Assembly (NCBI RefSeq): GCF_026004055.1
Contig: NZ_BPIJ01000002.1
Location: forward strand, 63,803 to 127,802
Length of the DNA stretch: 64,000 nucleotides
Direction of reading: 5' to 3'
Source of the DNA: Meiothermus sp.
GTDB taxonomy: Bacteria; Deinococcota; Deinococci; Deinococcales; Thermaceae
This document shows, piece by piece, positions 44,806-52,770 of this stretch (positions are counted from its first letter, which is position 1; every line of letters begins with the position of its first letter). Both the position numbers and the translations under genes were made by a program. Below the pieces are notes generated by a model, which was not told the DNA's origin, ran no database searches, and saw nothing but the letters and a program-made list of their open reading frames with translations.

Positions 44806-45852
44806 ATGTGCAAAAGAAGCTTCTTGTCTGTACTGTTGGTACTGGGAGGTTGTAGCGTGGGTAGCCTCCCGGTGCCACCGGTAGATCCCCATCCACCTCC
44901 GGCAAAAAGGGTTGGGGTTCCCCCCCAGGGTTCGTACTACCACGGGGTTTATCCGGGGCAGAAGAATCTGGAAGAGTATCAGGTTACCCCGGCTGCGCTG
45001 GATGCTTATGAAGAGGCCGCCGGGCGCAAGGTAGCCTGGGTCTATTTTTCCAATGACTGGTTTGCCAGCCGGGCTTTTCCCAGTGCTACGGCCGAATGGA
45101 TACGAGCCAGAAATGCGGTTCCGTTCATTCGTTTGATGCTTCGCAGCAGCAGCGAGACCAACGTTGCCGAGCCCCTATATAACCTGGCTGCCATTCTGCG
45201 CGGCGACTTCGATACCGACCTCAAAGCCTGGGGCCAGGCTGCCAAGGCTTTCGGCACACCGGTTTTGGTGGAGTGGGGTACCGAGGCCAATGGACAGTGG
45301 TTTTCCTGGAATGGCCGGTGGAATGGTGGCCCGGCCCTAGGTCCCCAACGTTTCCGTAATGCCTACCGCCACATTGTTCAGACCATCGAATCGGTAGGAG
45401 CTGATAACCTGACCTGGGTCTGGCATGTGGATGCCTACGACGACCCCGAGGACGACTGGAATCGTCTGGAAAACTACTACCCTGGCCATGATGTGGTGGA
45501 TTGGATTGGAATTTCGGTCTATGGGGCCCAGGAACCCACCGAGAACAACACCCAGAGCTTTGCGGATGGCATGGATGCAGTTATGCCGCGCTTGACTCAG
45601 TTGGCACCCAACAAGCCGGTGGTCGTGGCGGAGTTCGGGGTGACCTCAGGGAATCCCAGGGTGGACGCTGTGCAGTGGGCCGAGGCTGCGCTAACCGGGC
45701 TGCTGGCCAATCGGTGGCCGCAGGTTCGGGGTTTTTCTTGGTGGAATGAAGCCTTCGATCAGACCGAAATGCGGATTCAGAAGATACCTGGTATGAAAGA
45801 GGTGTTTCAACGAAAACTTGCTGCGCCGCAGGTTTTAGACCACCCGTTATGA
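44806..45852 (+). CDS. GH26-like glycoside hydrolase lipoprotein
   Basis: Predicted lipoprotein (348 aa) with lipobox LGGC at Cys16 and a Pro-rich linker. The TIM-barrel shows the GH26 acid/base glutamate in VEWGTEANGQWFSW (Glu160) and the nucleophile in PVVVAEFGVTS (Glu276). GH26 is mainly beta-mannanase. In this operon it would trim or release a polymer made by the glycosyltransferase, as hydrolases do in other exopolysaccharide systems. It ends 37 bp before element A4. Confidence 0.86.
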   Translation: MCKRSFLSVLLVLGGCSVGSLPVPPVDPHPPPAKRVGVPPQGSYYHGVYPGQKNLEEYQVTPAALDAYEEAAGRKVAWVYFSNDWFASRAFPSATAEWIRARNAVPFIRLMLRSSSETNVAEPLYNLAAILRGDFDTDLKAWGQAAKAFGTPVLVEWGTEANGQWFSWNGRWNGGPALGPQRFRNAYRHIVQTIESVGADNLTWVWHVDAYDDPEDDWNRLENYYPGHDVVDWIGISVYGAQEPTENNTQSFADGMDAVMPRLTQLAPNKPVVVAEFGVTSGNPRVDAVQWAEAALTGLLANRWPQVRGFSWWNEAFDQTEMRIQKIPGMKEVFQRKLAAPQVLDHPL

Positions 45853-45889
45853 AGGTGGCTCGAGGGTTTGCCTCAAGTTCGGATAAATA

Positions 45890-46190
45890 GTGGTCTGGTA
45901 ATCTGATTTTCGTCACTTTGCCTTTACAAATGCAAATGTGAGCACCTTGTCATTGCGAGGAGGCCCCCGCCGACGAAGCAATCCAGATTAGGTTTGACCT
46001 GGCTAGCTGCGCTAGAGATTCCGTCGCGTCTCCCACCATTACGCCTCAGGCGGTGAGGCGTAACGTACCCGGTACAGCAAAGTTCGTTGTACCGGGTATT
46101 CGTGGGAGTCCGCTCTGGCTTGCTTCGCATCCTGCGGATGCTCGCAATGACGGGAGAAGGCCGGCGTCATATACTTTGTTACCAAAGCAC
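45890..46190 (-). mobile_element. Family A element (A4) carrying a B-like insert
   Basis: Reverse-oriented copy of A3: GTGGTCTGGTAATCTG at 45890 and GTTACCAAAGCAC at 46190. Reading the minus strand I find only about ten differences from A3 over 300 bases, including the same B-like insert in the same place. No target duplication is visible. No gene is seen in the 45853-46470 gap. Confidence 0.75.
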
Positions 46191-46192
46191 CA

Positions 46193-46359
46193 AAGCGCTC
46201 TCCACATATTTTGAGCCATTCAACTTTTGAGCTGCCTGGAAACCCGAAAACATGCGTCTGGATCCAGACGCAGCGCAGACAAGCGTGCCTCACCGAGGTG
46301 AGGCACGTCTGTTTGTCCCTTCTCGTTTTCGTGAGTGGCCACGTCTGTAAAGAGTGCGA
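46193..46359 (+). mobile_element. Family C element (C2)
   Basis: AAGCGCTCTCCAC at 46193 and GTAAAGAGTGCGA at 46359 are degraded C-family ends, with TA following on the right. The interior repeats the C1 palindromes (ATGCGTCTGGATCCAGACGC and the GTGCCTCACC/GGTGAGGCAC hairpin). It abuts A4 directly. Confidence 0.65.
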
Positions 46360-46470
46360 TAATCTACCCGGTAGGAGGCCGCTCTCAGGAGAGGAAAACG
46401 GAACTGTTTCGTCAGCAGAGGGCTTCCTAGCAGTTTGGCTATTCACTACCGGCTTTGTTGGAGCGTGGGC

Positions 46471-47430
46471 CTACTTCACATAGGTCAGCCAGGCCTCGTA
46501 CTTGGGGTTTTTGCCCTGTACCGCGTCCATGTAGGCGGCCCGGAGCTTCATGGTGTGTTCGCCGGCCTGGCCGGTGCCAATGGCCCGGTGGTCGAGGTAG
46601 GAGATGGGCGTGACCTCGGCTGCGGTGCCGACCATGAACATCTCGTCGGCCATGTAGAGCTGGTCGCGGGTGGCCCGTACCTCGCGCACCTCGTAGCCCA
46701 GGTCACGGGCAATGGTCATAACCGAGTCGCGGGTAATGCCCATCAGGTTGACCGAGTGTTCGATCACGTAGAGGGTATGGCCCCGCAGGAAGAAAATGTT
46801 CTCGCCAGAACCCTCGGCCACAAAGCCTTCCTTGTCGAGGAGCAGGGCTTCATCGGCCCCGGCCTGCTGGGCCTCTACCCGGGCCAGGGCGCTATTGACG
46901 TAGTTGCCCCCCACCTTGGCCTTGCCGGGCATCACGTTGGCGGGGAAACGGGCCCAGGACGAGGTAATGAGTCGGGCTCCCTTGCGCACGGCCTCGTCGC
47001 CCAGGTAGGTGCCCCACTCCCAGGCCGCAATCATCACCTCGGCAGGGTTGTTGGGCAGGGGGTTCACGCCCAGGCTGTTGGCGCCCATCCAGGCCAGGGG
47101 ACGGATATAACAGCTCTTGTAGCCGTTGGCCCGGATGACCTCCAGGATGGCCTGGTTAATCTGCTCGGGCGTAAACGACATCTCGAACATCATCACCTTG
47201 GCGCTGTGAAAAAAGCGCTCGGTGTGCTCTTGCAAGCGAAAGACGGCGGGGCCTTTGGGGGTCTCGTAGGCCCGGATGCCCTCGAAGATGCTGGTGCCGT
47301 AGTGCAGGGCGTGGGTGAGTACCGAGACCTTGGCCTCCTCCTGGGGCACCAACTGCCCGTTGAACCAGATTAGGCCCGCCTTCATTTTGCTGTTGCCGCC
47401 TGCGCTTTTGGGTTTGGTTTCGGTTGCCAT
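46471..47430 (-). CDS. ilvE: Branched-chain amino acid aminotransferase
   Basis: Fold-IV PLP enzyme (319 aa) for the last step of Ile/Leu/Val synthesis. Features are HALHYGTSIFEGIRAYET, the PLP lysine in GKAKVGGNYVNS, DEALLLDKEGFVAEGSGENIF, GITRDSVM and MVGTAAEVTPI. Good GGAGG Shine-Dalgarno. An inverted repeat (47440-47471) lies in the 56-bp gap to dciA. Confidence 0.97.
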   Translation of the reverse strand: MATETKPKSAGGNSKMKAGLIWFNGQLVPQEEAKVSVLTHALHYGTSIFEGIRAYETPKGPAVFRLQEHTERFFHSAKVMMFEMSFTPEQINQAILEVIRANGYKSCYIRPLAWMGANSLGVNPLPNNPAEVMIAAWEWGTYLGDEAVRKGARLITSSWARFPANVMPGKAKVGGNYVNSALARVEAQQAGADEALLLDKEGFVAEGSGENIFFLRGHTLYVIEHSVNLMGITRDSVMTIARDLGYEVREVRATRDQLYMADEMFMVGTAAEVTPISYLDHRAIGTGQAGEHTMKLRAAYMDAVQGKNPKYEAWLTYVK

Positions 47431-47439
47431 ATGTCCTCC

Positions 47440-47471
47440 GTTGATTCGCCCGTATTTGATGCCGAATCAAC
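47440..47471. other. Inverted repeat upstream of ilvE
   Basis: GTTGATTCG (47440-47448) pairs perfectly with CGAATCAAC (47463-47471) around a 14-nt loop. It lies between the ilvE start and the dciA stop. It could be an operator or a transcript hairpin. Role inferred only. Confidence 0.45.
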
Positions 47472-47486
47472 CAAATCTGGCCCCAA

Positions 47487-48287
47487 TCATACCTCTTTGA
47501 GCAAAGAAGCCAGCGTTTCGGGCAGCAGGTGCCGGTAGGCCCGAACGTCTTTTTCGCCGCTGCGAAGCTGCAGGTAGCGTCTGGCTGTGTCTTGCAGAAT
47601 GGGCATCAGTTCGGGCTGCTGGATAACCTGGGGGAGTAGGTCGCGTAGCTGGGCCTCGAGCTTTTGCTGGGCCAAATAGCGGGCAGCCTGCAGGGGGTTG
47701 CCCTCGAGGCGTGGTTTGAGCGGAAAGCGGGAGAGACGCCCTGCCTCGCGCCTTACGGCGGGTTCGCTCAGGAGCTGGTGGCAGGGCTTGCAAGGGTGCT
47801 GGGGGCTGGGGGCGCCGCAGATGGGACAGGGCGGGTGAGGGTTCTCTTTTTGCTTCTGCAAAACCGCCTTTCCGGCCCGCAAGATCGCCCCCCGGAGATC
47901 CTCGGGAGAGCGCTCGGCTAGCTTTCGTAGGTGCGCTTCTTCCTCGAGGCTGAGTGGTGGTGGAGGTGGTGGCTTGCTTTTGGGCCGGGTCTTTTTTTCT
48001 GCCCCCACCACGAAGCGTAGTTCCGCCACGAGTCCCGGTAGCTTTTCTTGGTAGCGCCGGAGGAACTCCTCGCGCAGGTAGGTGAGCTGGTGCGCCACTA
48101 CTGAGTCGGCTACCCGTACAAACAGCACCCCGTCTTCCAGGCGCTCGGCTTCGGTAAGCTCGCTCAGGGCAGGCCCGGCAATCTCGGGCCACAGGGCCAG
48201 TACCCGGCCCCGCCGAACCCCTGCACTGAGCCCCTTCTGGCGCAGAATCTGAGCAATGATCTCGGCGGAAGGTTTGACCCTAGACAT
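47487..48287 (-). CDS. dciA: DciA-type helicase loader (DUF721) with added zinc-ribbon
   Basis: DUF721/DciA protein (266 aa), the ancestral DnaB-helicase operator. The N-terminal DUF721 domain (1-95) contains ALWPEIAGPAL with the conserved Trp33 and LFVRVADSVVAHQLTYL. A Pro/Lys linker (about 100-112) leads to a C-terminal part with CPIC...CKPC (Cys154, 157, 166, 169), a probable zinc site not found in typical DciA, and a helical tail. recF lies 1.4 kb away, in keeping with the usual DUF721 neighbourhood. Confidence 0.85.
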   Translation of the reverse strand: MSRVKPSAEIIAQILRQKGLSAGVRRGRVLALWPEIAGPALSELTEAERLEDGVLFVRVADSVVAHQLTYLREEFLRRYQEKLPGLVAELRFVVGAEKKTRPKSKPPPPPPLSLEEEAHLRKLAERSPEDLRGAILRAGKAVLQKQKENPHPPCPICGAPSPQHPCKPCHQLLSEPAVRREAGRLSRFPLKPRLEGNPLQAARYLAQQKLEAQLRDLLPQVIQQPELMPILQDTARRYLQLRSGEKDVRAYRHLLPETLASLLKEV

Positions 48288-48362
48288 CCCTCTACAGAGT
48301 AGGCAAATCCAATGCCCTTGGCTACTGCCCTCCTCCGGGCCGGGTTGGGGTATGGTAGCCGG

Positions 48363-49103
48363 GTGGATCTGAATCCTCCCTCCTGGGCCCTGGCCCTCCT
48401 GGCTGCGTGGCTGGTGGGTGCTTCCAAGACCGGGCTATCGGGGGCCGTGACGATAGCGGTGGTCTTGTTTGCCAGCATCCTGCCAGCCCGCGAGGCTACG
48501 GGCGCTTTGTTGCCGGTGCTCATTTTTGCCGACTTCATTGCGGTGAGTATGCTGCGCAAAAATGTGCGCTGGCAGCAACTCCTACGCATTTTTCCCTGGA
48601 CTGCGGTGGGGGTGGGCCTGGGTACGGTGATGCTCTACTTCAGCAACGACGCGCAGGTGCAGCGGGTGATCGGGGCCATTATCGTGGGCATGACCACGTA
48701 TCAGCTCTACCGCAAGGCCCGGCGTCTCAATGACGTGACCCTCTCGGCACATCCGGCATTTGCCCCCACCATGGGGGTGGCCGCCGGTTTTACCACCATG
48801 GTGGCCAATGCAGCGGGGCCTTTTGTGCTGATCTACATGCTGGCCATGCGGATGGGGAAGCTCGAGGTGGTGGGCAGCATCGCCTGGTACTTCCTGGTGG
48901 TCAACCTATTCAAGGTGCCCTTTGCGGTGGGGCTGGGGCTCATTACCTGGAAGTCGCTCACCTTCAATCTGTGGCTCTTGCCTGCTGTGGGGCTGGGGGC
49001 CTGGGCAGGCCGGCGCCTCCTGGACTACCTCCATCAGGACACCTTTGAGTGGATGGCCCTCACGCTGGCCTGGCTGGGTGGGCTTCGTTTGCTACTGGCC
49101 TGA
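48363..49103 (+). CDS. TauE/SafE family permease
   Basis: Sulfite/anion exporter family membrane protein (246 aa from GTG 48363; ATG 48312 would add 17 non-hydrophobic residues). It has about eight TM segments and two family repeats, VGASKTGLSGAVTIAV and FTTMVANAAGPFVLIYML. Substrate unknown; relatives export sulfite or sulfoacetate. Confidence 0.88.
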   Translation: MDLNPPSWALALLAAWLVGASKTGLSGAVTIAVVLFASILPAREATGALLPVLIFADFIAVSMLRKNVRWQQLLRIFPWTAVGVGLGTVMLYFSNDAQVQRVIGAIIVGMTTYQLYRKARRLNDVTLSAHPAFAPTMGVAAGFTTMVANAAGPFVLIYMLAMRMGKLEVVGSIAWYFLVVNLFKVPFAVGLGLITWKSLTFNLWLLPAVGLGAWAGRRLLDYLHQDTFEWMALTLAWLGGLRLLLA

Positions 49104-49173
49104 GGGTACTTCGGGATTCGCAGCAGGAATCTTTGCCTGGCAAGTCCGCTTTCGGCCATTCAACGGTTAGCCT

Positions 49174-49557
49174 TCAACGTTTGCGCTTCTTTTTGGGCGG
49201 GTTTCTTTGCGCCGGCTTCGGATGGGGTTTGGCTTCGACCACCGAGGCCTTGGCCCAGGCCCGCCGCAGCCAGAGCAAGCTCCATGTCGAGGCCGCGAAG
49301 AGCCCCAACGAAACCGCAAACACAGCCATGCTCAGGCGAAACCAGGCCGGATGTAGGGTCTCGCCCGAGGGCAAGGTGAGGGGTTGGCTCGAGCCCGCCA
49401 ACACCCCGGCATAAGGCAGCAGCCGTAACAGCACAAACCCCATAAAGAGCGCCACAACCAAGGACAGGATGGCCAGCGAGAGCAGCAAGGCCCAAGCCAG
49501 TCCCCGCCGGGCCTCCTGGATAGCGATAGAATCGGGCTGTGTTGGTTTTTTGGACAT
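49174..49557 (-). CDS. Small membrane protein, two TM helices
   Basis: 127 aa with TM segments near 20-50 (GLAWALLLSLAILSLVVALF) and 75-95, and a very basic tail (AQRNPPKKKRKR). Not recognised. It lies downstream of recF on the same strand with a 119-bp gap. Confidence 0.7.
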   Translation of the reverse strand: MSKKPTQPDSIAIQEARRGLAWALLLSLAILSLVVALFMGFVLLRLLPYAGVLAGSSQPLTLPSGETLHPAWFRLSMAVFAVSLGLFAASTWSLLWLRRAWAKASVVEAKPHPKPAQRNPPKKKRKR

Positions 49558-49676
49558 CTCAAGTGCCCTCTGCTTGATTTTCTCTCATCTGGAGCCCCCG
49601 CGGGAAGCACCTATCCGCACCCGATGAGCAATTTGGTTGGGTGTTGGGCCAAGACCTAAAGCCTCCCGTGCGGTAC

Positions 49677-50747
49677 TTAGCGCCACACCCCCGCCTCAAT
49701 CTCGATGATCGCTCCTGCACCTGGGGTTTCCAGGCCCGCCAGAATGGCCTGGGGCAGGCTCTGGGCGTAAGCCAGCAGGGCCCCCCGGCGGCGGGCATCG
49801 AGCTCGGTGTTCCATTCGTCTACCAGCAACAGCGGGGCCTCCTCGTAGTGAGACCAGAGCAGGCGGTGCTCGGCCAGGCGCAGGGCCAGGGCAATGCTGC
49901 GGCACTCCCCCCGGCTCGCGAACCTGGCTGCCTCGCGGCCCGAGAGCAGAAGGGTCAGGTCGTCGCGGTGGGGCCCCACGCTGGTTGCACCGCGCTGGAG
50001 GTCGTCGGGCAGGTTGTCCTCCAGGGCTTGCAAAAAGCGCTCGGGGTCGGTGGTCTCCGATAGTTCAAGGCTCAGCTCGCCGGGGGCGAGCTCGCGGTAG
50101 GCTTCGCGGGCCAGGGGGGAAAGCTTAGAGAGCATCCGCCGGCGCAAGCTGAGAATCTCGCTGCCGTACTTGACCAACTCCTGGTTCCAGATGCCGATGG
50201 AAGCTTGTATGGAGCGGGGCTGGCGCTCTTCTTTGGACGGGCGAAAGCTGCTTTTCAAAAGGGCATTGCGCTGCTGCAAGGCCCGGCTGTACTGACCCAG
50301 CATGGTGCGGTAGCGGGCCGAGAAGCGCGAGAGCAGCACATCCAGAAAACGGCGGCGTTCTTCCGGCGGCCCCAGCACTAGCTCGAGGTCGTCGGGGCCC
50401 AGCAGCACCGCACCCGGCAGTTGGGCGAGCTCCCGTAGCGAGGCCGGGGCCTCGTTGAGCTTGTGCTCGCGGCCCTCGCGGCTGAGCCGCACCTCCAGGC
50501 GGCTATTGCCGAACTGGGTCTCGATCTCGGCGTGCACCCAGGCCTCGCTCTGGCCAAAGGCGATGCGCTCGGTCGTGCCGTTGCGTAGCTCACCCCCCAG
50601 GGCCAGTTCGATGGCCTCGAGCAGGTTGGTCTTGCCCTGGGCGTTACCCCCCACAATGGTGGTCAGGCCCGCCCCCGGCGCAAAGAGCGGGGTGGAGAGG
50701 TTCCTGAAGTTTTTTTGCCGCAACCGCAACAGACGCACTAACCACAA
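49677..50747 (-). CDS. recF: DNA replication/repair protein RecF
   Basis: SMC-like ATPase (356 aa) that helps load RecA at gaps. Walker A GGNAQGKTNLLEAIELAL near 33-50, signature ISLSG-equivalent ASRGECRSIALALRLAEHRLL, Walker B LLLVDEWNTELDARRRGALL. Normal length. No dnaN or dnaA adjoins it here. Confidence 0.96.
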   Translation of the reverse strand: MWLVRLLRLRQKNFRNLSTPLFAPGAGLTTIVGGNAQGKTNLLEAIELALGGELRNGTTERIAFGQSEAWVHAEIETQFGNSRLEVRLSREGREHKLNEAPASLRELAQLPGAVLLGPDDLELVLGPPEERRRFLDVLLSRFSARYRTMLGQYSRALQQRNALLKSSFRPSKEERQPRSIQASIGIWNQELVKYGSEILSLRRRMLSKLSPLAREAYRELAPGELSLELSETTDPERFLQALEDNLPDDLQRGATSVGPHRDDLTLLLSGREAARFASRGECRSIALALRLAEHRLLWSHYEEAPLLLVDEWNTELDARRRGALLAYAQSLPQAILAGLETPGAGAIIEIEAGVWR

Positions 50748-50786
50748 GGCTAAAGGCAGAAGGCCCAGGGCTCAAGGCCCGGAGGC

Positions 50787-51080
50787 TCATTCACGGGCCG
50801 GGCTCGAGGCTCGGCGGAACCATACCACCAGCAAATACACACCTGCAGCCAGCATCCCGCCCGGCAGGGTGAGCAGGGAAAGCCACCCCAGCACAACCAG
50901 GGTGTAGAGGGTTTCGCCATAATCCCGCCCCCCCACCACACAGGGGTGGACATTCCCTTCGTGTAGGGTACAACCATTGGCCTGGGCAAAGGCTCCGGCC
51001 AATAACGCCAGCAGGAGCGGGCTAGCACTCAGGAGGACGATTATGCCCAGCACCAACCCATGCCGCAGCCATGGCTTCAT
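50787..51080 (-). CDS. Small membrane protein, unknown
   Basis: 97 aa with TM helices near 8-32 and 60-88, and a short extracytoplasmic loop with two cysteines (GCTLHEGNVHPCVVGG) that could form a disulfide. Not recognised. Divergent from the EamA gene. Confidence 0.65.
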   Translation of the reverse strand: MKPWLRHGLVLGIIVLLSASPLLLALLAGAFAQANGCTLHEGNVHPCVVGGRDYGETLYTLVVLGWLSLLTLPGGMLAAGVYLLVVWFRRASSPARE

Positions 51081-51124
51081 TTCAGCAGTATAGCCATGGC
51101 CGGTACCCCAGGTAAGATAGCCCC

Positions 51125-51964
51125 ATGAGTGCTGAACTGGCCGCCGTTTCTTTTGCGTTGTTATCGGCCATCTCCTGGGGAGCAGGCGACTTTAGCGGGG
51201 GGGTGGCCTCCCGCAGGCTCAACCCCTACCTAATCGCCCTGCTAGTACATGCGACCGGGTTCCTGCTTTTTGTGGGGCTGGCTTTGCTACGAGCCGAGGC
51301 GTTTCAGCCGCAGGACATCCCCTGGAGCCTGGCCGCCGGGGCGGCGGGTTGTGTGGGGCTGGTGTTTTTGTACCGGGCCTTCGAGGCCGGGCAGATGGGG
51401 CTGGCGGCGCCCATGGCAGGGGTGGTGGGAGCGGCCCTGGCGGCTTTGGTGGGGTTTGGGCTCGAGGGCCTGCCGACCCCGTTGCAACTCCTGGGCTTTG
51501 CGGTGGGGCTTTTGGGGGTCTGGCTGGCGTCCCGCCCCGAAGGGAGCGTCGGCCCTGCGCGGGGCCTGGTCTATGCGTTTTTGGCCGGATTTGGCTTTGG
51601 CGGCTACTTCGCCTTTATTCACCAGGTGGAGGGCCTGTTCTGGCCCTCGGCTGTGGCTAAGCTGGTGGCGACCACCCTGATGCTCGGGCTGACCTTCTGG
51701 CTGGGCCTGCTGCGACGGGAGGCCAAGCTCTTCGCCAGCCTTGGCCTGGTGGGTCTGGCGGGGGTGCTGGATGCCGGGGGCAACGTGTTCTTCCTGGTGG
51801 CCGCCCAGACCGGTCGGCTGGACGTGGCTGCCGTCATTTCCTCGCTCTATCCGGCCTTCACCGCCCTGCTGGCCTGGGGCTTGCTGCGCGAGCACCTGAG
51901 CCGGGGCCAGACCGTGGGAGTGCTGCTCTCGCTGGCGGCCATTGCCCTGATTGCCTCCGGTTGA
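51125..51964 (+). CDS. EamA/DMT-family transporter
   Basis: Drug/metabolite transporter superfamily (279 aa), ten TM segments in two EamA repeats. Starts LSAISWGAGDFSGGVASRRL; the second repeat ends [20 protein letters not shown] and is followed by GVLLSLAAIALIASG. Probably an exporter of metabolites; substrate unknown. The 190-bp gap after it shows nothing clear. Confidence 0.9.
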   Translation: MSAELAAVSFALLSAISWGAGDFSGGVASRRLNPYLIALLVHATGFLLFVGLALLRAEAFQPQDIPWSLAAGAAGCVGLVFLYRAFEAGQMGLAAPMAGVVGAALAALVGFGLEGLPTPLQLLGFAVGLLGVWLASRPEGSVGPARGLVYAFLAGFGFGGYFAFIHQVEGLFWPSAVAKLVATTLMLGLTFWLGLLRREAKLFASLGLVGLAGVLDAGGNVFFLVAAQTGRLDVAAVISSLYPAFTALLAWGLLREHLSRGQTVGVLLSLAAIALIASG

Positions 51965-52154
51965 AGGCGAGGGTCTTTATGACAACTTTAGGTGTGTAGC
52001 CAACTCTCAGGGATGCACAAGCTGGGGATGGATGGGGGGAGGCAGGTTGTGCGTTTCCAACCCCTAACCCCGATACCTACTTCCCTTGGTAGGCAAAGTG
52101 CCAGAGTGAAGATGATAATAAAGGCCATCTCCCCGCATAGTCCCCGGCTCCCCA

Positions 52155-52751
52155 TTACAGCTTCAGGCCGTACTCGTAGCCCCAGGGAAAGGTTTGCAGG
52201 CACACAAACCCCATGCGCTCGTAGAAGGCTACTGCGCCTACGTTGCGGCGGCCTACCCCCAGGTGCACGCCCGGAACCCCCAGCTCGCGCAGACGGTTCA
52301 GGAACACCTCCATCAGCTTGCGGCCCTGGCCCTGGCCCTGGGCCCTGGGCAGAAGGTCGATGTGAAGGTGGGCGGGGTATTCGCGGGTGAGGCTCGAGGG
52401 CATATAGCCTTTGTGAATCAGTCGAATCATGGCAGCATCTTTTGAAGTATCCCCTTCAGGCGGCAGAGGATACCTTTGCCGCAGCGGCGGCAGCCATTCG
52501 GCCTCCATCCAGGCAGCAAACGCCTCCGAATCGCGGCAGCCCAGCACATAGCCGCACACCCCCGCTTGGTCGGTGAGAACAAAGGTCAGATCGGGTTCAT
52601 GCACCGCATAGGGCGCGGCGTAAAAGTGGCCCAGCAGGTCGGGGTCTTTATAGAGATGGCTGGCATCGGCCCCGCTGTCGCCGGTGAGCAGGCAGATCCG
52701 GTAGAGCTCGAGCAGGTCGGCGGGCGCATAGGGGCGGATGGTAAAAGCCAT
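52155..52751 (-). CDS. GNAT acetyltransferase
   Basis: Acetyltransferase (198 aa). It begins [18 protein letters not shown]; the acetyl-CoA loop is [18 protein letters not shown] (RxxGxG/A form) and the C-terminal strand [14 protein letters not shown]. The family fits OGA-like/histone-acetyltransferase-type GNATs; acceptor unknown. It starts 19 bp after priA ends, on the same strand. Confidence 0.88.
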   Translation of the reverse strand: MAFTIRPYAPADLLELYRICLLTGDSGADASHLYKDPDLLGHFYAAPYAVHEPDLTFVLTDQAGVCGYVLGCRDSEAFAAWMEAEWLPPLRQRYPLPPEGDTSKDAAMIRLIHKGYMPSSLTREYPAHLHIDLLPRAQGQGQGRKLMEVFLNRLRELGVPGVHLGVGRRNVGAVAFYERMGFVCLQTFPWGYEYGLKL

Positions 52752-52770
52752 GCGCCCATCCTACCCAGCA

